Assembly: GCA_036496265.1 (NCBI GenBank)
Contig: DASXLL010000174.1
Coordinates: forward strand, 1-27,420
Length of the DNA: 27,420 nucleotides
DNA from: CAYLLN01 sp036496265
GTDB taxonomy: Bacteria > Planctomycetota > Planctomycetia > Pirellulales > Pirellulaceae
Reading direction: 5' to 3'
The notes beneath the pieces were generated by a model. That model was given only the letters and a program-made list of their open reading frames with translations, had not been told where the DNA came from and searched no databases. Position 1 is the first letter of the stretch; each line of letters starts with the position of its first letter. Shown piece by piece: positions 1-8,248 of this stretch. The position numbers and the translations under genes were made by a program.

Positions 1-1
1 T

Positions 2-142
2 CTTGCCTGGATTGCCACTGCGTACCGTTGGCGGCTCGCGTGGCGATTGTGGCGGCTAACAAGCGATGATGCTGCCCCGTACGCCGAACCACCGCGCCTC
101 CCTGGGTCGCGTGAAATAATGCCTATTTCAACGGGCTGCTAG
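2..142 (+). CDS. Possible 3' end of an unidentified gene (partial)
   Basis: An open frame runs in from the left edge for 46 codons and stops at the TAG at 140-142. Its first twenty or so residues are rich in Trp, Ala, Leu and Arg (AWIATAYRWRLAWRLWRL), followed by a polar, proline-containing tail. This would suit the last membrane segment and cytoplasmic tail of a membrane protein. I recognise no family. A frame this short could be open by chance, so the call is weak. It rests only on frame openness and composition. Confidence 0.22.
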   Translation, partial: LAWIATAYRWRLAWRLWRLTSDDAAPYAEPPRLPGSREIMPISTGC

Positions 143-221
143 GGTAAGGGTATGGCGTGTTCCAGTTCGCTATACTCGCGACTCCCAACCGCATTACCGC
201 CCCTACTTTCAGTCTCACAAT

Positions 222-256
222 CCGCATTCTGCATTCATAATTCATAATTCAGCATT
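222..256. repeat. Heptanucleotide repeat tract (five 7-bp units)
   Basis: Five contiguous 7-bp units occur in exact register: CCGCATT, CTGCATT, CATAATT, CATAATT, CAGCATT. The tract ends 9 bases before the SDR start codon. It is one of several tracts in this window that share a 7-bp period but not a unit sequence. The remainder of 143-221 shows no recognisable feature. Confidence 0.7.
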
Positions 257-265
257 TGCCTCCCC

Positions 266-1021
266 ATGCCCCATTCCCTCCTCAACCACACCGCCCTCGT
301 CACCGGCAACAGCACCGGCCTCGGCAAAGCCATCGGCCTCGCTCTCGGCAAGGCCGGCGCTAAAGTCCCCGTCAACTTCTTCAACAACGAAGCCCGCGCC
401 AAGAAAACGCTCGCCGAATACGAGCAAGCCGGCATTAAAACTTGCTTGATCAAAAGCGACGTGACGACCGAAGCAGGCGTGGAACTGCTCATCGCCGAAA
501 CCGAAAAACGCCTTGGCGCACCGGACATCATCGTTCCCAACGCCACCTGCGAACAGCCTCTCCGCCCGATCGAGGAATACGACTGGGCCTTCTACCAATC
601 GATGCTCGACTTCTTCGTTAAAAGCCCCTACCTGCTCACCCGCCGCACGCTGCCGCACATGAAGCGTCAAAAATGGGGCCGCATCATCAACATCACCAGC
701 GAAGTCTTCCAACGCTCCGTCGCCCCCTTCAGCGCCTATGTCGCCGCCAAAGGGGCCCAAATCGGCTGGTCCCGCAGCATGTCCCGCGAGCTCGCCCCGT
801 TCGGAATCACCGTCAACATGGTCGCCCCCGGCTGGATTCCCGTCGAGCGCCACGAAAACGACCCGCAATCCGAGAAGGACGGTTACTTCGCCCAAATTCC
901 CATGCAACGCTGGGGCATTCCCGCCGACGTTGGCGAAGCCGTGTTGTATTTCGCCAGCGAAGAAGCCTCCTTCATCAGCGGCCAAACCCTCTGCGTAAAC
1001 GGCGGCCTGACGCCCTGGTAA
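266..1021 (+). CDS. Short-chain dehydrogenase/reductase (SDR) family oxidoreductase
   Basis: This is a 251-residue NAD(P)-dependent oxidoreductase of the classical SDR type. The N-terminal Rossmann motif TGNSTGLG spans residues 13-20. The catalytic serine is near Ser145 in NITSE, and Tyr158-Lys162 form YVAAK. The C-terminus ends with the usual SGQTLCVNGG sheet. Length and layout match FabG-like or sugar-dehydrogenase-like SDRs, but the substrate cannot be read from the sequence. The structural motif normally written NNAG reads PNAT here (around residues 91-94), so this is a divergent subgroup that may not be a true FabG. The ATG at 266 is the first sensible start and lies just after a heptamer repeat. 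No strong Shine-Dalgarno sequence is visible. The gene stands alone ahead of a 340-base intergenic gap. Confidence 0.88.
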   Translation: MPHSLLNHTALVTGNSTGLGKAIGLALGKAGAKVPVNFFNNEARAKKTLAEYEQAGIKTCLIKSDVTTEAGVELLIAETEKRLGAPDIIVPNATCEQPLRPIEEYDWAFYQSMLDFFVKSPYLLTRRTLPHMKRQKWGRIINITSEVFQRSVAPFSAYVAAKGAQIGWSRSMSRELAPFGITVNMVAPGWIPVERHENDPQSEKDGYFAQIPMQRWGIPADVGEAVLYFASEEASFISGQTLCVNGGLTPW

Positions 1022-1045
1022 GCCCATAAGACGCCCTGGTAAGCC
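1009..1045 (+). repeat. 16-bp tandem duplication spanning the SDR stop codon
   Basis: The 16-mer GACGCCCTGGTAAGCC occurs at 1009-1024 and again at 1030-1045 (period 21). The first copy contains the last codons and the TAA stop of the SDR gene. The second copy lies downstream and is non-coding. It is probably a recent slippage or recombination duplication. Confidence 0.8.
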
Positions 1046-1072
1046 AAGAAAACGTGAAACAACAATCGCGCT

Positions 1073-1110
1073 GTAGGGAACGCCCTCTGTGGCGTTCCGC
1101 GACCCACCAA
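1073..1110 (+). repeat. REP-like palindrome with 5' GTAG
   Basis: GTAG at 1073-1076 is followed directly by a perfect 8-bp stem, GGAACGCC (1077-1084) and GGCGTTCC (1091-1098), with a 6-base loop. A short conserved-looking tail (CGCGACCCACC) follows. It lies in the 1022-1364 gap between the SDR and PPK2 genes. The rest of that gap shows no gene and must contain the PPK2 promoter, which I cannot pin down. GTAG plus hairpin is the known architecture of REP elements. Confidence 0.65.
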
Positions 1111-1364
1111 TTTATTTTCCAAATTCCGGCCCGGTTTTTCCCCGAAATCGCGATGTATAAAGTGAAGCTACGAACTGCGCAGTTTTGCCGCCCACCAACC
1201 CACCGCGAGCCGCGCTAAAGAAACACTAAAGTTTAATCACCTGCCAACTGAACAATAATTCACAAGTCCACTGCCTATAACAACTTGCAACTTGCGCTAA
1301 AGCTCCTCGCACAAAAAAAACTTCGAACTTTAGCGTCACCGAACCTGAGCCGAGATTGACAACC

Positions 1365-2267
1365 ATGCCCGACCTCAAAGATCTCGTCGATCAATTCAAA
1401 GTCCAGCCCGGCAAAAAGCTCCGCCTCAAGGACTACGATCCAAGCTGGGAAGGCGACGGCGACATCCCCAAGGCCGAGCGCAAGGAATTCGCCGCCAAGG
1501 TGCTCACCGAGGACGTCAGCGAGCTGGCCAAAGCTCAGGAAATGCTCTATGCCAACGACAGGTGGTCGCTGCTGGTGATTTTTCAGGCGATGGACGCCGC
1601 CGGCAAGGACAGCACGATCAAGCACGTTATGTCCGGCATCAACCCGCAGGGCTGCCAGGTCTATTCGTTCAAGCACCCGTCGCCCGAGGAGCTCGATCAC
1701 GATTTTCTCTGGCGCTGTGCCCGCTGCCTGCCCGAGCGCGGTCGCATCGGCATCTTCAATCGCTCGTACTATGAGGAAGTGCTCGTCGTCAAAGTCCATC
1801 CCAACCTCGTCACGTCGCAGCACATCCCGGGAGCGGAGCCGGACGACAAAAAGTTCTGGGAGCACCGTTACGAATCGATCAACAACTTCGAGCGGCATCT
1901 AACTCGCAACGGCACCGCCATCGTCAAATTTTTCCTCTACGTCTCCCAGGAGAAGCAGCGCGAGCGGTTCATGGACCGCATCAACGATTCGTCCAAGCAC
2001 TGGAAATTCTCGGCCAGCGACATGGCCGAGCGCGACCACTGGGACGAGTACATGGACGCCTACCAGCAGTGCCTCGAAGAAACCAGCACCAAAGCGGCCC
2101 TCTGGTACGTCATTCCCGCCGACCGCAAATGGGTCAGCCGGGCCCTCGTTGCCAACATTCTCGTTCAAACCATCCAATCCCTCGGCCTCTCTTGGCCTAC
2201 AGTCACCGCAGAGCAAAAACGCCAAATCAAAGAGGCCAAGGCCAAACTCGAAGCCGAAGAAAAATAA
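1365..2267 (+). CDS. PPK2-family polyphosphate:nucleotide phosphotransferase
   Basis: This 300-residue protein belongs to the PPK2 family, which transfers phosphate between inorganic polyphosphate and nucleoside mono- or diphosphates. The Walker A-type loop MDAAGKDSTIK is at residues 76-86. The lid/Walker B region GIFNRSYYEEV follows at about 129-139. A C-terminal segment (RKWVSRALVANILVQTI) matches the family's closing helix. The length fits single-domain PPK2 enzymes. I chose the ATG at 1365 over the TTG three codons upstream because ATG is preferred and no domain residues are lost. Whether the acceptor is AMP, ADP or GDP cannot be told. The downstream oxidoreductase begins 32 bases after the stop, so co-transcription is possible. 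Confidence 0.93.
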   Translation: MPDLKDLVDQFKVQPGKKLRLKDYDPSWEGDGDIPKAERKEFAAKVLTEDVSELAKAQEMLYANDRWSLLVIFQAMDAAGKDSTIKHVMSGINPQGCQVYSFKHPSPEELDHDFLWRCARCLPERGRIGIFNRSYYEEVLVVKVHPNLVTSQHIPGAEPDDKKFWEHRYESINNFERHLTRNGTAIVKFFLYVSQEKQRERFMDRINDSSKHWKFSASDMAERDHWDEYMDAYQQCLEETSTKAALWYVIPADRKWVSRALVANILVQTIQSLGLSWPTVTAEQKRQIKEAKAKLEAEEK

Positions 2268-2299
2268 GCATCCCCACTTCATCCTTCATCCCTATTCCC

Positions 2300-3661
2300 A
2301 TGACTACCTCCCGCCGCCGCTTCCTCCGCACCACGGCCGCCATGGCGACCGTCACCATTCTTCCCTCCGGCTTGCTGAAAGCCGCTCCCAACAGCAAGCC
2401 CGATATTGCCGCTGTCGGCGTCGGCGGCAAGGGCTGGAGCGACATCACCGAGACGTCGAAAGACGGCGCGGCCAACGTCGTCGCCTTCTGCGATGTCGAT
2501 AACGCCGGTGCAGCACGAGGCGGCAAAGCGCGGGCAAAGGGAGGCTTTGGTATCGCCGCCGAGAAATGGCCCGACGCTAAGCGCTACACCGACTGGCGCG
2601 AAATGCTCGACAAGGAAGGCAAACGGCTAAATGGTGTCACCGTCTCGACACCTGACCACATGCACGCCCCGGTCACGATGACCGCCATGCAACTGGGCAT
2701 CGCGACCTATACGCAAAAGCCGCTAACGCGAACGATTTATGAAGCCCGCCAGCTCACGCTCGCCGCCCGCCAGGCGAAGACGGTGACGCAGATGGGCAAC
2801 CAAGGCCACAGCGGCGTCCCCTATCGCACTGTTGTCCGCCTGATTCAAGACGGCGCGATTGGCAAGGTGAAAGAGGCCCACACCTGGTCAAACCGCCCCA
2901 CCTGGCCCACTCACGGCATCGACCGCCCGACCGGCAACTCGCCGATTCCAGCCAATCTCAATTGGGACCTTTGGCTCGGCGTCGCCCCTGAGCGACCCTA
3001 TGCCGAAAAGGTTTATCACCCGTTCGCCTGGCGCGGCTGGTTCGACTTCGGCGCCGGTGCCCTCGGCGATATGGGCTGCCACATCATCGACCCCGTCTAT
3101 TGGAGCCTCGGGCTCTCCGCACCGACCAAAGTCTGGTACGAAGGGCCAACTCCCAAGCCCGAAACGTTCCCCAAGTCCGAGACGATCCACTACGAATTCC
3201 CCGGCACCAAATTTACCGCCGGAAATACGGTTAAGGTTCTCTGGTACGACGGCGGCCTGCTCCCGCCCGCCGAGTTAGCCCCGCTGTCCGCCGGCGAAAA
3301 ACTGCCCGACAACGGCTGCCTCTTCATCGGCGAAAAAGGCGTCCTCCTCTGCCGCCACGGTGGCTTCCCCCAATTGTTGCCACAGGAAAAATTCAAAAAC
3401 TACGCCATTCCCAAGCTGGAAGAGGTTGACCACTACCTGCAGTGGACCAACGCCATCCGCGGCGAGGGCAAAACCACTTCCAATCTCGACTACGCCGGCC
3501 CCCTTACCGAAACCGTCCTCCTCGGCACCATCGCCTGCCGCTTTCCCGGAGAGCAACTCGCCTGGGACTCCACCAACCTCCGCTTCACGAACTCCGAGAA
3601 AGCCAACGACCTCGTAAAGCAACCCTACCGCAAAGGTTGGGAAGTGAAGGGCTTGTCCTAG
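2300..3661 (+). CDS. Tat-exported Gfo/Idh/MocA family oxidoreductase
   Basis: This 453-residue protein starts with a twin-arginine leader (TSRRRFLRTT, then a short hydrophobic stretch ending near residue 28), so export as a folded protein is likely. The Rossmann fold follows, with VGVGGKG near residue 37 and an aspartate at the end of strand 2 (AFCDVDN). The usual EKP motif is replaced by QKPL, which is common in planctomycete members. The C-terminal half contains the DMGCHIIDPVYW segment typical of the Gfo/Idh/MocA C-terminal domain. The family oxidises or rearranges sugars and cyclitols with NAD(P). The substrate is unknown. The frame is open further upstream over the PPK2 gene, but the ATG at 2300 places the Tat signal at the N-terminus and is clearly the right start. 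It converges on the cytochrome fusion gene. Confidence 0.9.
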   Translation: MTTSRRRFLRTTAAMATVTILPSGLLKAAPNSKPDIAAVGVGGKGWSDITETSKDGAANVVAFCDVDNAGAARGGKARAKGGFGIAAEKWPDAKRYTDWREMLDKEGKRLNGVTVSTPDHMHAPVTMTAMQLGIATYTQKPLTRTIYEARQLTLAARQAKTVTQMGNQGHSGVPYRTVVRLIQDGAIGKVKEAHTWSNRPTWPTHGIDRPTGNSPIPANLNWDLWLGVAPERPYAEKVYHPFAWRGWFDFGAGALGDMGCHIIDPVYWSLGLSAPTKVWYEGPTPKPETFPKSETIHYEFPGTKFTAGNTVKVLWYDGGLLPPAELAPLSAGEKLPDNGCLFIGEKGVLLCRHGGFPQLLPQEKFKNYAIPKLEEVDHYLQWTNAIRGEGKTTSNLDYAGPLTETVLLGTIACRFPGEQLAWDSTNLRFTNSEKANDLVKQPYRKGWEVKGLS

Positions 3662-3694
3662 GCTTGGGAGGGCGAGGCTCCCGCCGAGCCTTTT
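3661..3694 (+). terminator. Hairpin plus T-run between convergent genes
   Basis: GGCTTGGGAG and CTCCCGCCGAGCC can pair around the loop GGCGAGG, and TTTT follows at 3691-3694. It starts at the last base of the oxidoreductase stop codon and fills the 36-base gap before the convergent cytochrome gene stop at 3698. Position and shape suit a rho-independent terminator for the plus-strand gene. It also resembles the short GC-rich repeats elsewhere in the window. Confidence 0.5.
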
Positions 3695-3697
3695 GCG

Positions 3698-6610
3698 CTA
3701 TTCCGCCTTCATTTGCCGAATCCACTCCCCAAACAACCTCACCGCCAACGGATCGACAAGATTCGTCGCCAACTGCGGCATCTGTCCTGAATTCGGCCCT
3801 CGGTGCGAAATGCGGTGAAACAAAACCGATCGTTCCGGATGCCCCGGCGCAATCAGCCGGGCGTCCTCAAGATCAAACTTGTGATGCAGCGGCGGCACAT
3901 CGACGACATTCATTTTTTTCAGCGATGCCGAATACTCCAAATTCATCTGCGCATTGCCGCCGCCAGCGTTGATGTGGCAAATGGCACAATTGGCATGCAA
4001 ATAAGACTTCGCCCGCAGCTCCAGCGGCTGCGTTCCATCCGCCGGATCGACCAGCTTCGCGAGCTTTTCGATGTCAGGCTTTTTCTTCAACAGATCAAGC
4101 TGTTCAAAAACCCGGAACTGATGCTCAATTGTCCCGCCGTAATCGTGTTCCTTATTCATCTGCGCCGTCGAAAGTCCCAGCACAAAATTCGCCGCCCGAC
4201 TATGACAAACCATGCATTCCACGCGACTGGGAAAATGCCATGTCTGTTTTTTTCCTTCCTGCACGTAATCACAATCCGCGCCTTCGCCTGCCACAAGCTC
4301 CGCATCCGTTTGCTCGTCGTTCCACCGATACGAATACCCGGCCCATTCATTGCTCTGCTGCTTGGTCAACAATCGCGTCTCGATCCACCGCCGGCCGGTT
4401 GAATCACCCGCCGTCGGCTGAAACGCAAACGACTTAACGAGAACCGTGCCTTCCGGAAAGTCCCAGCCGTTCTTTTGGCCGAGATCGATTTTGAATGACG
4501 ATGCAGCCGATTCCGGAACCGCAAAAAACCGTTCCTTGTAAGCTCCATCCGACCACAGCGGCGAATTGACCGAATAAGCGATCACGCCAGGCTGCATGGC
4601 GTTGTCTTTGACGCTCGTAAAAAACCCCGTTTCGCTCAGCTTCCTTGGAAACTTGCTCGGGCCACTTTGTGGCGGCGAAGGTTCCAAATAGTAATATCCT
4701 CCCTCACCCTCACCATGATGATCGGCAACTAACAGCTCACCGCGGCTATCGATCGCAAAGCCCGTAATGTTGAACGTCGTGTCGGCGAGCAGCTTGTGCC
4801 AAAGAACTTTTGTGCCATCGTGCCGGATCGCCCAAATCCGGCCCGTCGAATGATCGCCATAGATGTAAGCGCCGGTCAGCTCCGGCAATTTCGTTCCGTG
4901 ATAAACAACGCCGCCAGTTAAGGACCGCGCCTCGCTGTGATGATGCTCCGCCACGGGCGGCGTCAACGGCTGTTTTTCCATTTTCCGATTGGCGTAGAAA
5001 ATGTGACTGCCTTCATAGACGCTCCAGCCAAAGTTCGCGCCCTTCGTGACGAAATAGACCTGCTCCCACAGATCCTGCCCATTGTTGCCGACCCAAATGT
5101 GACCGGTTTTCGGATCGACGGCGATTCGCCACGGATTGCGCAGGCCATAGGCCCAAGTTTCCGGCACGGCGCCCTCGACGCCGACAAAAGGATTGTCGGG
5201 CGGAATGCGGTAGCTTCCCGTGGTAGGCACACTCCGTGTGCCGTCGGCCTCGGACGGCACACCGAGTGTGCCTACTACGTCGACGTCGATTCGCAGCACC
5301 TTGCTGGTGAGTTGCGTCAGATCCTGGCCGCGAAGATTCGTATCGGAATCGCTCGTGCCGTCGCCGGAAGTGACATACAGCATTCCATCGAGACCGAATT
5401 CGAGATCACCCCCGTTATGCCCATTGGATTCCCAGGAGATGATGTCGAGCGCGGTCGCTGGATCGATCGTGAAATCGTTGCGATCGAGCGTGTAGCGGGT
5501 CACATACGTTCGCTTCGGCCCGCCATCGACCGCCCCATTCCACCCAACGTAAAGATAGCCGTTGTCGGCGAATTTCGGATGAAACGTGATGCCATACGCC
5601 GTCCCTGCCGCCGGAGTCGTCAAAACAAGTTCGGCAGTGTCCGCATCCGGATCGTCGCGAGCGCGGACGACCCGCGAGGAGGCATAGGGTTTGTCTTGGA
5701 CGATGATTAGAAACTGGTCGCTGCCTGGAATCCGATCGAGGCAGATCGGAAAGTTGAGCTTCAGCTTCGGAAACGCCCGTACCGGCCGATACGGCAATGG
5801 TGGATTGGGCGAACCGACGACTTTTGACGTTGTGATAAAAGCTTGCTTGGGAATACCAGGACGGATATCGAGTCCCGCCTTCATTCCGACAAATTTCAGA
5901 TTCGCGTAATCTTCCAGCAGGTGAAAGCTCGGCTGCGAGAGCGGCGCGGCCGTCGATGTTTCCGGCTTTTCATTAAGCGTGTAGTCATACCGGCAAAGAG
6001 CAAATCGCCACACATCACCATTCGCCGGCCGGCCGCCAGTGCGAGCGAAATCGCTCCATGGAATGCGGCCTTCGACCGACCAGCCTTCGTCGCGGTCCGT
6101 TCGATTGTCGAGCGTGCCGCGGCGGACCACTTTGGCTTGCCAATGAAATTCCCCATCGGCCTTAGCCTGGTCGAACGCTACGCCCTTCCGTTCAAAGTAG
6201 ATGTCGAGCATCGTGCCCGCCGCGTTGACCTGAAATTCATAATACGGCGGCTTCGCGTCGTCGGGCCGGAAAAACAGCTCAAACACATCGTTCAGCCACG
6301 TGCGATCGTCGTGCTGCAAAAGATCAGCAAACAGATCGTGATCTTCCAGTTCCGCAAAGAAATACAGATTGTCGCGGTCCCACAGCAGCTTGGCTTTGGT
6401 CGCGGTTTTGGCCGCACGGGCATTTTCGCCCAGCCAGGGCAAGCCGAAATTATCGATCAACTCCGCTTGCTGCCACGCCGGCTCGTCGGCTTTGCCGTCG
6501 ATCGTGATCGGCCCGGCGGCCCAGCGACATTCGATTGTCGGCAGGACCTTTTCCTGTGCCAAAGCTGACAAGGCCACAAGCAGGAAGCACAACACAAGCC
6601 AGTTACGCAT
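3698..6610 (-). CDS. Secreted CBM9-like / sugar-dehydrogenase beta-propeller / diheme cytochrome c fusion
   Basis: This is a 970-residue three-part exported protein. A Sec signal peptide (MRNWLVLCFLLVALSALAQ) is followed by a CBM9-like domain at about residues 20-240 (ITIDGKADEPAWQQA, then WSVEGRIPW). A soluble glucose/sorbosone-dehydrogenase-type beta-propeller comes next at about 280-640 (GHNGGDLEFGLDGMLYV, YGLRNPWRIAVD, GANFGW). The C-terminal region resembles SO_2930-type diheme cytochromes (NSPLWSDGAYKERF), with heme motifs CMVCH at 799-803 and CAICH at 875-879. It probably oxidises a carbohydrate-related substrate outside the cytoplasm and passes electrons to its hemes. The ATG at 6610 is preferred over an upstream TTG at 6637 because it puts the signal peptide first. 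An in-frame palindromic repeat encodes about residues 446-463. The gene lies 99 bases downstream of the glycine-rich gene. Confidence 0.88.
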   Translation of the reverse strand: MRNWLVLCFLLVALSALAQEKVLPTIECRWAAGPITIDGKADEPAWQQAELIDNFGLPWLGENARAAKTATKAKLLWDRDNLYFFAELEDHDLFADLLQHDDRTWLNDVFELFFRPDDAKPPYYEFQVNAAGTMLDIYFERKGVAFDQAKADGEFHWQAKVVRRGTLDNRTDRDEGWSVEGRIPWSDFARTGGRPANGDVWRFALCRYDYTLNEKPETSTAAPLSQPSFHLLEDYANLKFVGMKAGLDIRPGIPKQAFITTSKVVGSPNPPLPYRPVRAFPKLKLNFPICLDRIPGSDQFLIIVQDKPYASSRVVRARDDPDADTAELVLTTPAAGTAYGITFHPKFADNGYLYVGWNGAVDGGPKRTYVTRYTLDRNDFTIDPATALDIISWESNGHNGGDLEFGLDGMLYVTSGDGTSDSDTNLRGQDLTQLTSKVLRIDVDVVGTLGVPSEADGTRSVPTTGSYRIPPDNPFVGVEGAVPETWAYGLRNPWRIAVDPKTGHIWVGNNGQDLWEQVYFVTKGANFGWSVYEGSHIFYANRKMEKQPLTPPVAEHHHSEARSLTGGVVYHGTKLPELTGAYIYGDHSTGRIWAIRHDGTKVLWHKLLADTTFNITGFAIDSRGELLVADHHGEGEGGYYYLEPSPPQSGPSKFPRKLSETGFFTSVKDNAMQPGVIAYSVNSPLWSDGAYKERFFAVPESAASSFKIDLGQKNGWDFPEGTVLVKSFAFQPTAGDSTGRRWIETRLLTKQQSNEWAGYSYRWNDEQTDAELVAGEGADCDYVQEGKKQTWHFPSRVECMVCHSRAANFVLGLSTAQMNKEHDYGGTIEHQFRVFEQLDLLKKKPDIEKLAKLVDPADGTQPLELRAKSYLHANCAICHINAGGGNAQMNLEYSASLKKMNVVDVPPLHHKFDLEDARLIAPGHPERSVLFHRISHRGPNSGQMPQLATNLVDPLAVRLFGEWIRQMKAE
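5223..5275. repeat. Inverted pair of REP-like hairpins inside a coding region
   Basis: Two 25-base arms (5223-5247 and 5251-5275) are inverted copies matching at 23 of 25 positions, separated by 3 bases. Each arm begins with GTAG on its own strand and contains its own small hairpin, GGCACAC and GTGTGCC around 3 bases. The unit lies in frame in the propeller domain of the cytochrome fusion gene. It adds roughly 20 residues (GTLGVPSEADGTRSVPTT) between RIDVD and the SYRIPPDNPF segment. Confidence 0.85.
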
Positions 6611-6709
6611 AGCTAGACTCGGCGGCCGAAGTAACAAAGACTCTTGCTACTCTAGGGCCCCCCAAGCCCAGGCACAAGCGAACACAGCCGAGACACAAGC
6701 GAACGGCAA

Positions 6710-7432
6710 CTACGGCCCGCGACCACCGCCATGAGAGTGGCCGCCAAACGACGGCTGCGATGTGTACGGCTGAAAATACTGCGACCGGTCGTTGAGATCG
6801 TACGACGGATAGTGACCATCGATCCAGGGCTGGGCATAGTTTGCGGCGGGTTGGCCGAAGGATCCGGGGAAGCCGCCGCCCATGCCCGCTCCGCCCATGC
6901 CACCGCCGCCCACTCCTCCTCCGCCGCTGATGAAAGGAGTGCCGCCGGCGCCGCCTCCATAGCCGAAACCACCGTAGCCACCCGCGGAGCCGAAGCCGTA
7001 GGGCGGGAAAAAGCCGCCGAGGATGCTCACGCCGCTCCCACCGCCGCCGCCACCGCTATACGGATAGCCGCCGGTGCCACCGCCAAGACCGCCATAAGGC
7101 GGGCCCCACTGTTGATAAGGAACGGAGTAGGGCCGCGTCGGGAACCGCCATTGTTCATACGGCACAACCTGAGCGCCCCACTGCTCGACGACATGCATAT
7201 TGTCTGAGCTGTTGCCGTAGTCGATAGTGCTGCGAAATTGCCGGTAACCGCTCTTCAAGTAATCCGGCCGCTGAAAGTAGTAGTACGGCCCGATCTGAGC
7301 GAACTGCGACACGCGCTCACCATTCGATTGGTCGTGCGTGTAGTACGACGGCGCCGTTGCCCAATCGGCGGCGTTGAGCGCGCCCGTCACAGCCAGCAAT
7401 AGAAAAGTCGATAGTGGGAGCGCACGAAGCAT
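6710..7432 (-). CDS. Secreted glycine/tyrosine-rich protein of unknown function
   Basis: This 240-residue protein has a clear Sec signal peptide (LPLSTFLLLAVTGALNA, cleavage near residue 21). An aromatic-rich region at about 22-110 follows. A low-complexity middle at about 115-190 is dominated by Gly with Tyr, Pro and Phe (runs such as GGGGGG and GGMGGAGMGGG), and a polar Gly/His tail closes the protein. I recognise no enzymatic domain. The composition suggests an exported structural or cell-surface protein, which is inference only. It lies between the lipoprotein and cytochrome fusion genes on the same strand, but 200-base and 99-base gaps argue against one tight operon. The start ATG at 7432 places the signal peptide at the N-terminus. 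Confidence 0.72.
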   Translation of the reverse strand: MLRALPLSTFLLLAVTGALNAADWATAPSYYTHDQSNGERVSQFAQIGPYYYFQRPDYLKSGYRQFRSTIDYGNSSDNMHVVEQWGAQVVPYEQWRFPTRPYSVPYQQWGPPYGGLGGGTGGYPYSGGGGGGSGVSILGGFFPPYGFGSAGGYGGFGYGGGAGGTPFISGGGGVGGGGMGGAGMGGGFPGSFGQPAANYAQPWIDGHYPSYDLNDRSQYFQPYTSQPSFGGHSHGGGRGP

Positions 7433-7636
7433 GGGAGCTGGGGAGAAGCACCAAGCATCAAATCACGAATATCAAACAAGCACCAATCATCGAATGTCGA
7501 AATGATTAGAACCGCCAGCGGTTTTGTTCATTGCGCATTTCGAGCTTGGAATTTGTTTGAAATTTGATGCTTGCGATTTGGAATTGGGTCGCGAATGCGA
7601 CCGCAAGTTCCAGCCTAATTAGCAACGCTCGTGCCG
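7433..7636. repeat. Intergenic region with degenerate heptamer tracts and a long inverted repeat
   Basis: A 12-bp perfect inverted repeat, CAAGCATCAAAT (7452-7463) and ATTTGATGCTTG (7562-7573), flanks degenerate 7-bp-spaced units on both arms (for example GAATATC and AACAAGC on the left, GAATTTG and TTTGAAA on the right). A small hairpin, AACCG and CGGTT, sits near the centre at about 7510-7523. No gene is seen. The promoter of the glycine-rich gene should lie here. Confidence 0.55.
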
Positions 7637-8227
7637 CTACTGTCTTTTGGGCCGCTCGACTTGCAGTACTTCGTTCGCGGCGTCCCAGACGTACTTGTGG
7701 CCGGGAGGAAGCGGCGGCAGTTTGATCAGGTAAGGATCGAGGACTTTGGCCTTCAACTCGGCATAATCCTTGGGAGCGTCTTCGGTCGCGCGATACAACC
7801 GATACTGCCCGTAAAATGCTTGCTCGAATGCGATCCGCTCCTTCGCGGCGAAAAAGGCTTTGACCGGCGTGACCAAAAGGCCCTGTTCGTTGTCGAGGCT
7901 GCGGCCTTTGGCGCCGACGCCGGCTTGAGCTTTCACTCGTTCCGTGCCCGGCTCCGGCGGCGGCAGCGACGATGGTTGTGCGGGCTGCGAAGCACTGGGC
8001 CGGGCGGCCAAATCGTTCACATCTCCAGCGAAAACACCGAATTTCGTCTCGGGCGGTAGCGGAGCGGCAGCGGGTGCTGGAGCCGCGGGCGGAGGCGGCG
8101 GAGGTGCGCTACCGGGCGGAGGCGGCGCGGCGGGCGGACCGCTGGAAACGGGCGTCGGAGGCTCGCAGCCGAGCAGTGTGATGCCCAAAAGCAACGCGGT
8201 AGGCAACATGGCAACGCGGTGTTTCAT
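7637..8227 (-). CDS. Proline-rich lipoprotein of unknown function
   Basis: This 196-residue protein has a lipoprotein signal: a hydrophobic stretch followed by a LLGC lipobox, with the acylated Cys near residue 21. A Pro/Ala/Ser spacer at about 22-60 (runs of PPPP) probably lifts the folded part from the membrane. The remaining C-terminal region contains LYRATEDAPKDYAELKAKVL and HKYVWDAANEVLQVERP and looks like a small globular domain. I do not recognise the family. The C-terminal segment has the character of uncharacterised planctomycete lipoproteins. It begins 42 bases after the SurE stop on the same strand, so it may be transcribed with surE. Confidence 0.72.
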   Translation of the reverse strand: MKHRVAMLPTALLLGITLLGCEPPTPVSSGPPAAPPPPGSAPPPPPPAAPAPAAAPLPPETKFGVFAGDVNDLAARPSASQPAQPSSLPPPEPGTERVKAQAGVGAKGRSLDNEQGLLVTPVKAFFAAKERIAFEQAFYGQYRLYRATEDAPKDYAELKAKVLDPYLIKLPPLPPGHKYVWDAANEVLQVERPKRQ

Positions 8228-8248
8228 AAACGCCTCGTGATAAGGTTC

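Noticed and set aside
242..1027. A 261-codon open frame on the minus strand across the SDR gene
   Set aside because: It is antisense to a clear SDR with intact motifs, and its translation is Gly/Ala/Val/Phe-rich without any family signature. It is a shadow of high-GC codon use.
4810..5049. Small plus-strand frame with Arg/Ser/Pro-rich translation
   Set aside because: It lies wholly antisense to the propeller domain, and its composition is typical of a shadow frame.
4937..5710. A 257-codon plus-strand open frame inside the cytochrome fusion gene
   Set aside because: It is antisense to a well-supported coding region with recognisable domains, and it has no signature of its own.
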